Positions 11,040 through 21,945 of a stretch of 64,000 nt of DNA are shown one piece after another; position 1 is the first letter of the stretch, and every line of letters begins with the position of its first letter. The position numbers and the translations under genes are program-made. The DNA comes from Takakia lepidozioides (Eukaryota; Streptophyta; Takakiopsida; Takakiales; Takakiaceae): assembly GCA_030704615.1 (NCBI GenBank), contig CM060732.1, positions 4,962,001 through 5,026,000 on the forward strand. The letters run 5' to 3'. A model generated the notes under the pieces. That model saw only the letters and a list, made by a program, of their open reading frames with translations, was not told the DNA's origin and ran no database searches.

Positions 11040-11871
11040 CACTACAACAGATCGTGGTATTTATGACTATATATATGACTATTCTGCAGTTATAAACGGT
11101 ACATATGACTTCTATGACTGTAAGTCGTGGAAACAAAGTCAATACAATGAGTACATGATGGTACGGTCCGGATGACTACAGTCATATGAACCAAGTGATA
11201 TCTCTTACTGCAGTCATATATACCATACTGCAGCCGCCGCTACCGCGCCACGTGACGAGGCGCAATTGATTTAAAAAATTAAATTAAACTAAAAAAGTAA
11301 AAACATATGTCAAACGCCGCGTTGCACCGCATTGTGCCACGTGGCATAATGTATTTTATAATAATGAAAAAACCACGTGGCAGTCCATCTAGGGTACCAC
11401 GTGCTATCCCTAGCTCGCCTACTAACCCTAGGGCCATCTTATCCATTTGATTGTACTTAGAGGAATTTGAACCTGCAACCTCTTTAATATAAGAGTTATA
11501 GTTCACTACCTGTTAACCAATACACCCATTAGTCATTCATATGATCATATGGTGTTTTAATTGTATTATACACACCAAATTACAAAATCCCCATCATGAC
11601 TATGTAACCTCATCCATGTACACTGTAGTCATGGAAATGACTATGAATGGTGAACTAAATCTGGTCAATTGCCGTTGACCAGCCTTCCGCCCATTCCGGA
11701 GCCATGTAGTCATACAGACGACTATTTAGATAGTCGTTCATATGACTGTAGTCGTATGAACGACTGCGGGAGGTCAATTTCATATAAAAACATGGTGCAG
11801 TCATGGTCAAAGTCATGAAAACCATGACTACCACGGTTTGGCAGTCATAACTACCGCGATCTGTTGTAGTG
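11040..11871. mobile_element. Non-autonomous CACTA (En/Spm-like) element
   Basis: The left end reads CACTACAACAGATCGTGGT and the right end is its near-perfect inverse, ending CGATCTGTTGTAGTG at 11871. Both ends are flanked by ACT (11037-11039 and 11872-11874), a perfect 3-bp target duplication as expected for this superfamily. Subterminal regions on both sides are rich in ATGACT/AGTCAT motifs, typical of transposase-binding subterminal repeats. At 832 bp with no transposase frame it would need a partner element to move. Confidence 0.9.
11280..11530 (-). repeat. tRNA-like SINE head inside the CACTA element
   Basis: On the minus strand the sequence shows a pol III A box (TGGTTAACAGG, 11509-11519) and a B box (AGGTTCAAATTC, 11463-11474) at tRNA-like spacing, with an imperfect anticodon-arm-like CTCTTATATTAAAGAG between them. 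The 3' limit is uncertain. It is not a functional tRNA gene. Confidence 0.55.
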
Positions 11872-12050
11872 ACTCGAGGTTCCCGAAACGTTACAGAGAT
11901 GAGGTCCGGAAAAAAGCTGGTGGCTGGCAAAGAAGGTAGATTAATATTTGAACACGTAAAGAGAAACAAATGGAGAGTGGAGGTAAAACATTAGTTTTAT
12001 TCTTGAAAACATGCCGAGGAGTGAACCTCCACAATATGTCCTTGTCAACC

Positions 12051-14520
12051 TTATTCTCCGCCCGAGGTTGCATTGTCTTCATTGTCTGATTGTTGATTGG
12101 CCTCATCCAAATTTGCTCGTGCTTTCTCCGCCTCCACCGCGGTAATTTTCTTAGAGCTATTACGTGTCGTGTTTTTTCTGGCGGACATTGTCCAAACGAC
12201 AGAGTTAATGTGAATCCACTGAGGGGGATCATCTGGATTGAACTCCCAAACTTTGAACCAACAATCTCTGTACCTGTCCAAATCGGAAAGGCTACCTCCT
12301 TTCTTGGGTCTCCATCATTCGACGTGAACCTTCTTAAAATTCCTGGATCCTCTGTCGCGGACCACATCCGATATTGCCATCCCCATCCAAACTGGAAACG
12401 TCACAGTATCTACTGGTCGAACCAAGACGAAGAATCCATTCTCAATGTCCTTGAACGGATTTAAATGCTGCTTCGGTCTATCACACTGAGGACCACAATA
12501 CGGCTCCATGACTTCATCTTCTTCCGACAAATCATCCTCTGCAGGTGTATGGATTCCGGCTCTGTGGTGGTTGACAGCCCACTTGGTTGAGGGCCAAAAA
12601 CCCTCTTTAAGCGCGATTGAATGTCGTGATTCTCCATGAATGGGAAGATCAAGTTCTGCAAGGATTGCTTCCCAGTATTGATCATATTGTATAATGATGT
12701 CACGATAATGATCGTCAAGCAACATCCCCTTCTTCCAGAACTCCCTGTATTTTTTAATTCCAGTTTTGATAAAAGACTGTTTATCGGATGAGTCGTCTCC
12801 CACACCCCAAATTGGTGTTTTTTTTACAGCCTTGGGTTGTACTGCTACAGGCAACTTTGGAGATCCATCGGGATTCGACTTCCACATCTTCACCGCACCT
12901 TTTTTGGGGAGCCACTGAGAATCAGTAGCAAACTTCTTAAACTTCATGACAGGCCAACCATCTTCATCTACATAGAATCGAAATACGTGCATTTCTGTTT
13001 GCCCAACTAAAGCCTCTTTTCCATCGAGAATGCAACCGTCCACATACGCCTTGAAATCTGGCACCTCTTGAATGATTTGAGGAATAAATTGCAGATCTTG
13101 AGAGATCATAAAAAACCTCATAAGTTCGGAGAGAACGTAGGTGCTGTTTTACTTCAGCTTCTTCGATAAATAACTGAAGAATCCGTCGATGTCCTCATGG
13201 GTATGGCCAACCATGAGAAATCCCATCTGAATCTCCTCAAACACTCCTCTTGCAGTTAGGAGCGACAGAAAAGCCAGCATCCACCTGTTTTTGTTTTCCT
13301 TCACGCAGTTGTCCAACTGCAGGTAGAGTCTTCGTAGAAGTGAGACTTTTCTTTTTTTCTTCTCCTTATCGCTGAAAGGTTTCAGAACGTCGAGACACCT
13401 CGATTTACCCTTCATGAGAGATTCGAAATAGGAATTTTGAGGTGGGTGGTCAAAGATGTTACGACTTTCGCGGCAAGATGGCTTCTCTAGTTGGCGAAGG
13501 CATCTTACTAGAGAGCCAATCGTGAAGTTCGGGTCTCCCGGCCAGAAGTCCAGAGAGTACTGTCCGTAGGCTCCGTCCCCGTGGCCGTGGGTGACCATGC
13601 CGGTTAGCGAGATTGGAAGCTGACCTAAGCCGGAGACCATCTTGTTCGTCGTCTGCAACCTTGGAATAGCTGTTTTCCGATGATCCATCTTGTCATGAAT
13701 GATGCAGAGGAACTCGGACGGCATCATAGTTGACTCATTCCTCCAGCTGTGATAGAGTCTCCTACAAGACTCTTGAAGCCTGAGGTGCTTATCAAGTGCT
13801 TTCTTGTGCGAGGCCTGCTCATCGCTACGTTTGACCGACTTCTTGATTAGGTCTTTGAGCATCTCACAGTCTGTGCATTTGGCAAACGTGCTACCACTTT
13901 TTCTAACCTAGACATTGGGAAAAATCCGTTGTCTGATTCTACTGACGGCTGCCTGGGAGATAGGCTTCAACCCACATATTTTATTCGTCTGCAAGACGTC
14001 GGGGAAATGAACCTCGCGCGATCGTCCGAGCTTTAATAGTGAGAGGTCCGATACATTGTGTAGAAGCAAAACAGGGAAGGTCCCAAAAAATATAAAATTC
14101 GAAAAGTGGTAAAAAGAAGAAGAATTGACCTCATTACACTCCTCACGAATTTTTTTCCAGTTCAGTTTATGTGGCAGAACTCAAAGAGTATCTCTCCGTC
14201 CGTCTCGAATACAATGGGTCTTATGAGGCATGAGATCGGAATTTTCGTTTATAATCGACATTAAGTTTCCTTCAGCTTGACGAGTTTGTGGACGGGGCCG
14301 TTTCACTCCGGAATTCCCGTGCAACAATTTAACCACACCCTCTCTGCTTAGTTTTTTGTATTCCATGTAGGTTGAACGACCGATTCCGTGAATTGTCCAC
14401 CAAGCTGTCTCACACACATCAACGCCCTCAATGGTTATGTAGTCCTTTGTCGAAACCCCGTCGATTCGATGAAGTCTTTTGGGAACATCAAAACCGAGCT
14501 CTCTCCGTTCGTCGTAAGAG
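12051..14520 (-). pseudogene. DDE-type transposase related to the DUF7869 family
   Basis: On the minus strand the product starts near 14520-14417 with DVCETAWWTIHGIGRSTYME (the CRxAF-like entry region) and continues to DLMPHKTHCI, a Cys pair (CTDC, about 13880), then a long frame 13862-13149 holding IHDKMDHRKTAIP, LQLDNCVKENKNRW and MVGHTHEDIDGFFSYLSKKL. These give conserved Asp positions and the HTHEDID box I associate with DUF7869-type proteins found in plants and animals. A single TAA at 13146-13148 separates this from the same-frame continuation (NSTYVLSELM...) down to about 12315, and one frameshift leads to the C-terminus ending at 12051. The left flank holds the CACTA element. The lesions are few, so the copy is young or over-corrected by assembly. 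Confidence 0.6.
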
Positions 14521-14710
14521 GATCCCCAATAAGCGGTCCGGATAGCGAGTGTTTTTCTCTAGTCGAAATATTGGCAACACTGTAAATTGCAACATTGTTT
14601 GCTGCTGACTTCTCGAATTGCCTGCAGAGAGAGACGAATATTTATCTTTTTGGAATCGTCTTTTTTCGAATTTTTTTTGGGTCTGTTGAAATGTTGGTAT
14701 GGTGCTTTTT

Positions 14711-15410
14711 TCACACCTTTCTCGTTGTGACCAATATCTGTTTGTTCAACCTATGAAGCTCATGTGACAATGTCCTGTCACTATCAATCAACCGAGTCTG
14801 CGTCAATGGCCAGTTCACGAGACACATGAGATTGGTCGAACCGCCATTCAAAATCCTTGTAACGAGCATCCCGACGTGATGTTCTCCAACTTTCTCACAA
14901 AATATCACCTCGTCAGGATGACATGCTTGAATTCTAAAGCACTTTGTTCATCTCCAAGGAGAATACACAATTTATTTCTCCAACTGTCTCTACCTATAAC
15001 AACATCGTTATTTGGAGATGGCCTTGACATGTCAGATTCAATTTGTTCATTGAATTTTGGATGGTAATCAGCCGCAGATGTCAATTCGACCTCCGAGAAC
15101 CGAGGAACCTCATTGTTGGTGTTGGTGTTAGTCCTAGTATCTTTTGAATTTTCACCACATCCCAAACGACAGGTGTTCCGATTGCTTCTCCCAAAGAGTC
15201 TGCATCCATGTGCGGATATGGCAACGACACAGAAGAATGTGTCGGATCGCAAGACACTATAACAACAGATATTGTGGACCCGTTTAGCTGTCGTCCATGA
15301 CAACTTCCGCAACCAGTCACGTTGAGACATTCTGTTGTTGCGACGATAGAGTTCGAGCCCTCAAGAGTGAGGAAAACTTGTTGACCAGTTTGGAACAACG
15401 ACATTTCCAC
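14711..15410 (-). pseudogene. Upstream part of a transposon-encoded protein (LGEAxG...W motif)
   Basis: Minus-strand frames contain SLPYPHMDADSLGEAIGTPV followed by VVWDVVKIQK. This resembles the short conserved block (LGEAxGxxVxWP) that accompanies plant En/Spm- and PIF-like transposon proteins. The next frame down (about 15050-14905, then 14908-14711) is in partial continuity. It may be the N-terminal region of the transposase that follows. Multiple frame breaks are present and the domain call is tentative. Confidence 0.35.
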
Positions 15411-15439
15411 GAACCTCGCGCGATCGCGCGTGTATCCTA

Positions 15440-17640
15440 CAGTAGAGATCCTGGTGATTAATGATTCGGCACTATATCGATGGACACTAAGAAAGAGTGA
15501 AACAATAAGTTACTGAAGTTTGTTTAGAAAAACTGAGGATGAAGATGAAAATAAACCTCGCGCGATCGCCCGCGTTTAGGGTTATAATGATTTGGAAATT
15601 GAAAATAGAACTCGGACTCTCGGATAATGTACTAGAATGTACAACGTAGGTCTCTATTGGTTGAAACAGAAATTTGTAGAAAATTAAAGGATCTGCTAAA
15701 GCTACGACCCAAATGCACAACATTGTCTACGACTCCATAACATAAATAGAACCACGTCGACGGGCCTTCGCGCGTGGTTCAGATGGATGAAATGAAGGAC
15801 GGATGAATAATGGTAGACGAGTTTCAGATGACAAATAAGAAAATGGATGAATAAATGAAAACATGGATGAATGAAACAGCTGTAGTGCGAGTGATCATTC
15901 AAAGTACATAAAACGGTCGGGTGTGTATGTAAGATCTTTGTAGACAGTGGATGGGAACAGAGGAGCAGAGAGACAGAAGAGAAACCCAGATGAAATGGAG
16001 AGGCTCTCAATATTGACAAGAGTACAAAGGGAAGAATGAACGTAAAACAGACAGTTCTGAAGATCAGCGAGCCAGAGCAACTGAGAGGGAAAAAATGGCA
16101 TGCGTGCATAGGGCAGGCTCTTATACAGATTATCAAACAGTATGAGGTCGACGTGTTCACATTACAGAGGTGCGTTTGGGTGTCATGGATCGACAAATTG
16201 TCGCCCTGGATATGCTCTTTCGTGTAATCTAGTGGCTATTACGTGTCCTCCAGAGCATAAATTCAAGTAGGAGTCTGAAATCCACCGAATATTAATGGGT
16301 CCATAAGTTATTGCGTCCAATGCGAATAACTAATTGATTCGAGATATGGAATCTGACATCCAAAGCACCAGAAAAGCAGCAAATCCAATGTTGAATTAAA
16401 GATACAAGAGAAGGAATAGTCGGCGACGAAAGTGGCCGCCTCTTAAGGCCATTGTGATGAGCCGGCAGCCATCTATGGCAAGGTGACATTAAGTAGCCGC
16501 AATGAATGTGGGGCCGTAGATGAGGTGTAGGTAGAGAAAACGTGAGACCGATCAAGACCCAAATGCACGTCCCGACACCTCATTATTGAACCTATGAATA
16601 ATTTTTTATCACTGGATGAAATACGAGCCTTCGCGGATGAAAGAGAGGTATGCTGGATGAGATGACTGCCCTAGTGGATGATTCAACTACCCTCATGGAT
16701 GAGCGCCGTCACGGGAACCCGCAATAATTCCAGGGTGTTCACTTTATGAAGGCGTCGGATTGTCGCGCCGTAACACTCTGGACAAAATGGTGGAGTCCAT
16801 TCGTTACTGAGAGTCATGTCGCATATTGTACCTGCATAAATTTAGGGGTCCTCAGCGAACCGTTGGGAAACATCCCGCCTTTCATTCATCCATGCATCGA
16901 GGCCACAAACCGTCGGATGCGACATAACGCCGACGGTTGAGATCACAGGTGGTAAGGCATATAAGGAGGAGTGACGAAAGGATCTCCTTTTGCATTCATT
17001 GATACACGCGGAAGCCCTGTTCAATTTTGGACTCAAGGAAGAGGTGCGAGAGAGAGCGACTGAACGAGAGAGGCAGAGAGGTGGAGATCGAGGAAGCGAG
17101 AAAGTGAGAGATCGAGGGAGCGTGAGTTGGAGTGAGTGTGGGTTTGAGCAATTCACCGTGTGCGTGGGAGTGTGACAGAGGAGGTTTACTATTTCATGAG
17201 CAGAAACCATGATCCATGAGCCATGAGCCGCATGAGCGGTGAACCAAAGTCTAAGACACGCAGTTTTCATGAGCGGACTCCTCCAAATTTGGAAATGTGG
17301 CAGATTAAAAAAGTATTAAAATAATAGTTTTTTTAAATTTGACCTTGCCGTTTTTGGAAGTTCCAGATCCTGTAATGCGGCAAAGATATGTCGTCAGTAA
17401 CAACTCCGCTCATGGTTTTTTAGATCCGCTCATGGAAATGCGTGACCGTGCAACGAGAAATCCATGATACCACGACAAAAGGACGTCGCAATACTGGCCT
17501 GTTATAGAGTATCCGCGGTTTTAAATTACATGCCTAACATTGGAATGAGCTGACCCTTCTACCGCGATTGAACCATAGATCTGCACCATAGAATCTGCAT
17601 TACTTCACAATTCTGTCATCTTCGTATTCGGCGGAAAGGT
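15440..17640. other. No recognised gene; TGGATGA-rich and purine-rich stretches
   Basis: Repeated TGGATGA/GATGAA words occur at about 15780-15880 and 16610-16720. A GAGAGAG-rich purine tract lies at 17040-17120, and clustered CATGAGC words at 17195-17280. No coding signal is convincing. Confidence 0.45.
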
Positions 17641-17796
17641 TTTGCGAGTCAACTGGGAAATGCGGTGCCGCATAACGGTTCGCACGTGCGAAATTTCTGG
17701 GGGGTTCGCTGTTGGCGACGGTCAGCTCCCTGAAGACTGGGTGCAACTATCTTGCTATGACGAAGGCCGCAACTACCAGGACCTACGACGTTACTT

Positions 17797-17818
17797 GGAA
17801 ATGCGGCGCCGCATTTCC
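17797..17818. repeat. 22-bp perfect palindrome with GGCGCC core
   Basis: GGAAATGCGGCGCC plus its mirror arm forms an exact 22-bp palindrome. Partial copies with the same core lie at about 17655-17675, 22647-22667 and 23801-23822. Confidence 0.8.
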
Positions 17819-18009
17819 TTGCCGGGGATGGAATGAGGAAAAAGTTTGGAGAGCAGAAACATGAACCCTCCAACAAAAAAAATACAAGCACGTGAAACAA
17901 GTGGATGACATAGTTTTCTTAGTTCGAGCAAATAGGTTACTGGTAGGCAAGACATAAGTCGAACATTTCTGTGGCCAAAGTCAGAGGGTACTTGCAGCAG
18001 TACAGTTTA

Positions 18010-18960
18010 CTATAACTGAAACTCCGAAAAGAGGGCGTAACATTGTGTTTTGGCCCGCAAGCCAAGCTCACTGGTCCCCCTGGATCCATATTCAGAAGAT
18101 TGTAAACCTCTGGGCTCACCCTGGTGCATGTATGAAGTGATGAGTTGTGGAATTATATCGAGTCTCTTTAGGTACGCACGTAGTACAAATGCTTGCAAAG
18201 GGCAGTATGATGCCCCGTCTTCGCCATGATCTGAAGTCGGTTGCAATTGCAGGTGGGTAATTCTGAAATGGTGATGGTGTACACCCTCATTGCAAACAGC
18301 TGAGGTCCCGCCATGGCCATCTGATACACATGCCCGAAGCCTGGTGGGGGCACTTCGTCGCTCTGGATTATAGTTGTCGGGATGTCAGTGCGCTGCACCA
18401 TCCCGAAATCCTGCGGCTGACTCAATCGCAGCTGTTTCCACCCCGGCCACACCGTGGGAGCCTCTGGCATTGTTTGATGTCGTACTTGGGTTTTCCATAC
18501 ACGCAAGAAGTCATAATGTCTTGCCTGCAGAACCAGAACTGGGTGGGTTGTCGTCTCCGCAAACTTTGCATGGACAAATCTTTCTTGGAAAATAGAGCAG
18601 GACGCCCCATCTGGATTCCTCCTTATCAACTCTAAACAACGTTGTCATGTATCCACTCGAATTGCGGAACACCTGCCTCGAAACGTTGGCTTTGTGCAAG
18701 CAATTCTCCACTGTGACGCAGACACAGTCGTCTCCACACGCTTGGCCATACTGCATAACAGCGGGCGGAATCTGGGGCAAGCGAGCGGTGGGACTTTCTC
18801 GCACGAATCCCCGCTTGAAGGCGATGGCGATCGTGAAACTCTTGAGCTCCACTGCTGGAAGACACATTGTGCGGCAACATGACGAGACCTCGAGGTGTTG
18901 TCCGAATGTTCCTGTCGGATCTCTAGGAATCCTCTTCACACCCGGGTTCCTCTTCAATCC
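18010..18960 (-). pseudogene. SWIM zinc-finger protein fragment
   Basis: A minus-strand frame at about 18630-18170 contains YTITISELPTCNC, then HHTALCKHLYYVL, giving C-x-C-x(n)-C-x-H with the aromatic/hydrophobic spacing of a SWIM finger. Upstream (18957-18640) is a Cys-containing segment with GQACGDDCVCVTV, and downstream the frame shifts into AYLKRLDIIPQLITSYMHQG. SWIM fingers occur in MULE/FAR1 transposases and in some ubiquitin-pathway proteins. Nothing here separates these, although the surroundings favour a mobile-element origin. Confidence 0.5.
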
Positions 18961-19234
18961 TCCGCCTCACAGGGCGAGTTACGACGTCCCCCTCTAGGTG
19001 TTCACCTCTGCGGTGCAGAGGCGTCATTTTGATCTTCTTTCGCAATGCTGTCATCCACTTCAGTGGATTCTTCGACCTCAAAGTTGTTCGTACCAACAAT
19101 TCCTCCATATCCGGCCCAAAGCCCCATTGTTTCCCGCTCAGGAACTTGTAATACGTGGCTTGCTGCATAATTGCTCTGTCGATGTCCTCCATTATGGCCG
19201 TCACTACGTCCACCAAATGTGCGGCAGCAACACT

Positions 19235-20345
19235 TGATGCCGATTCGGACCCGCTTCATCTTTGAAGTAAGGCTTCAAAAGGGAAACATAGAATACCGGA
19301 TGCACCTCGCCTTTGTACACCAACATGAGCTGCTGCTTTCTACTTAAAGCATCGGCCACCACGTTGTCCCGTCCCGTTTTGTATTGGAATACCACGTTCG
19401 AAACTGCCAAGTGTCTTGCCCCTAAGTTGTTTGGGGACCACTTAGGCTGTGTGGCAAAATATTTCACCGTGACATTGTCCGTGAACACCTTCACCGGGTT
19501 GGAACCAACATAGTGGCACCAAAACTCAAGGCAATGTACCACCGCCCTTATTTCTTTCTCGTGCGTAGGCCACCGTCGCCCCACTTCATTCAGTTTCTTA
19601 CTTTCGTAAGCCACTGGACGTCCAGCCTGCATGACATCCGCTGCTTCAACTCGACAAAAGCTTGGCCATAAAAAGTGTTCCATACCCATACCTTGGACTT
19701 ACACAGAAGGTCTGACAGCGGCCCCACGATCTTGGCGAAATTTCTCACATACTTTCAGTAATAGGAGGCGAGTCATAGGAAGGATCGTACTCTCGGGACC
19801 GAAGTCGGAGGCTCCCAGTCCAAGATCGCCCTCACCTTTTTGTCATCCATTTTGATCCCATCTTGTGTAATTACATGCCCTAGGAACTCCACTTTTGTGA
19901 CCCCGATTTCGTACTTTGAAGCTTTGGCATACAACTTCTCTTCCCGCAATTTCTGGAACACCCTTTTGATGTGCTCCAGGTGCTCTTCTTTCATTTTCGA
20001 GTACACCAAGATGTCGTCGATGTACACGATCACAAAGTCATCCAACCACTCCTGGAAAAGGCTGTTCATTAGCGTGCTAAAAGTCGCGGGTGCGTTGGTG
20101 AGCCCAAAAGGCATCACCAAGAACTCATATGAACCATATCTTGTCTCGTACACGATCTTCTCCTCATCTCCTTCCGCCACTCGGATTTGATGGTAACCTG
20201 AGCGCATATTGATCCGGCTGACATACTTTGCTCTTGCCAACCGATCGAAGAGATCGTCGATCCTTGGCAAAGGGTACCGGTTTTTTATAGTCACCTTATT
20301 CAGAGCCCTGTAATCGACACACATCCGTTGAGTGACGAGGATCGG
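19235..20345 (-). pseudogene. Ty3/gypsy pol fragment: RT and RNase H, integrase deleted
   Basis: Read on the minus strand, the fragment starts at ILVTQRMCVDYRALNK and runs through the fingers and palm of a chromovirus-like reverse transcriptase: RYPLPRIDDL, PFGLTNAPATF and the catalytic FVIVYIDDILVYSK. The thumb follows to about 19780. After a short damaged stretch, RNase H appears (ESKKLNEVGRRWPTHEKEIR, then VFTDN and DNVVADALSRKQ at about 19400-19330). It passes directly into VHPVFYVSLLKPYFKD, normally the C-terminal end of pol, so the integrase core has been deleted. It ends head to head against a plus-strand gag at about 20345. Confidence 0.85.
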
Positions 20346-20349
20346 GTGG

Positions 20350-21110
20350 AAGTGGCTCCCACCTATTTGAGGGGCTATGCTCAACAATGGTGGCAGAAAC
20401 GCTTCATGACCAAGGTCCAAACCCAGAAACCTTGAGCTGGAGTGGGTTCAAGGAACTTAAAAAAAGACAGTTTGTGCCCTTCAACGCGTCTTGGCTGGCC
20501 CGAGACAAGATGAGGAATTTGAAGCAAACGGATGACATTCGGGGATATGTTCAGGCTTTCAATGTGCTATTGCTCAAAGTCACGGATATTGCAGAACCAG
20601 AAATGGTCTTCAACTTTGTGGCGGGACTGGCCCCATGGGCCAGGCGGAAGTTGGAGGAGAAGCCACCTAAGACTTTGAACGAGGCAATTGAAAGGGCTGA
20701 ATGTTTCTCGGATGTCCCTAGGGGCGAAAGACAAGGTCGTACGGAGTTGAATCATAAGAAGGCCCGGCGGGAGGGTGATTCCTTCCGACCGGAAAAGAAG
20801 TGGGATAGGCCACGCGGCGACAATGGCACATGGAAACCGAAGGGAAGGCCTTCACACGTCAAAGCGGCACTCGGTGCTCCGAAAGGAAAATCAGGTGCGG
20901 CGGCTTATGGCGGACAGAAGGCGACCTTCGATGGAGTGTGCTTTAATTGCGGGGAGCCTGGGCACATGGCCAAGAAGTGCGCGAAACCCCGACAATTGAA
21001 CATGACTCGGGCGACCACGGAGCTGTCCGAAGATTCCATCAGCCGCTTGGTAGAGGTGGTAGTCGCCAAGACTTGCAAGCCACTCTGTCGCATGGTCTCC
21101 CTTCCCATCG
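20350..21110 (+). pseudogene. Ty3/gypsy gag with CCHC zinc knuckle
   Basis: The region opens with YLRGYAQQWW in one frame and after a shift continues from about 20430 as a capsid-like helical domain (QFVPFNASWLARDKM, IRGYVQAFNVLL), a basic linker (PEKKWDRPRGDN) and CFNCGEPGHMAKKC, a canonical CX2CX4HX4C knuckle at about 20940-20981. It reads straight on, in frame, into a ParB-like domain. It lies head to head with a minus-strand pol, so it is not followed by its own protease or RT. Confidence 0.85.
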
Positions 21111-21114
21111 TCAG

Positions 21115-21945
21115 GCAGGCTCTTCCAAGAGATGTGGATAAGCTCAAGTTCGCATTTCGAGAAGGGTACCGTCTAGGTTCGCTAGCCTTCTACGTTTCCA
21201 TTGAGAATGAGGACGACGAAACTCGTGGACCCACTGCGGATGAATTGTCAGGATGGGATACCCACTGGCACGCTCGCAACGACAAATTTGAGACAATGCT
21301 GAAGGGTGATCCAGACTTCGGCCATATGTCGGGCAAAATGTTTTTTGTGGGACGGGAATCACCGACTTCTTGCCTGGTGGGAGTACATCAAGCAGAACCA
21401 TTCCAAGCATATTGGCTGGCATTACATGGTGGAGTGTGTCATCCTCAAGGTGAAGGCGGCAGACTCCTCCCTGCTCAAGAATGCCATGGCGGACCTCAAC
21501 TCGTAAGATTCTCATACCCTCCCAAGCACATCCAATTAGTTTTGTTTCCGTGCTTCATTGGACTGAACTGGAGAGTGTGCCTTGCAGGTTCACTGAAAAT
21601 GCTTACGTGCATACCCACATGGCACATATGCTGTACAGGGTGAGGAAAACTGGTCTCACTGACCCGCACATGTTCACCAAAATGCTGGAGCCCGAGCTCA
21701 TTCAAAAAGCCCTGGCAAAAACAGACCGGACATGGTATCGCCTCACTATGGATGAAATGGTGGAGGTGATATACGAAGTAAGTCGTCCTCCCATTTTCCT
21801 CTGCTCATCCTTCCCCAATTTCTAGTCATCTTTCCACATGGATCGTATGTAATGCTTCTACATGTTTTTCTTGGCAGTCAAACATCAAGCTGGATTTGGT
21901 CCATGCCAAACGCTTCTTCATGGAAAGTGAGGGGTTCACCTGTAC
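21115..21945 (+). CDS. ParB/sulfiredoxin-like DGNHR domain, three exons, fused to gag
   Basis: The frame following gag reads DVDKLKFAFREGYRLGSLAF, then DPDFGHMSGKMFFV. One frameshift later, VWDGNHRLLAWWEYIKQNH gives the DGNHR motif of the ParB/Srx fold. Introns fit at 21503-21587 (TC|GTAAGA...TTGCAG) and 21778-21877 (GAA|GTAAGT...TTGGCAG). The joined exons give NSFTENAYVHTHMAHMLYRV and later SNIKLDLVHAKRFFMESEG, after which similarity is lost at about 21945. Retained introns show DNA-level capture or translocation, not a processed copy. I recall similar proteins in mosses and lycophytes, but their function is unknown to me. Confidence 0.5.

Noticed and set aside
11463-11530. Functional tRNA gene
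   Set aside because: The A and B boxes are present, but the acceptor stem and anticodon arm do not pair properly, and the unit sits inside a transposon.
15702-16196. 164-residue minus-strand frame rich in Cys, His, Leu and Phe
   Set aside because: It is the complement of a GATGAA/TGGATGA-rich stretch, with no motif and no neighbour support.
16842-17270. Minus-strand frame with Ser/Leu/Pro runs
   Set aside because: Shadow of the purine-rich GAGAGAG tract on the plus strand.
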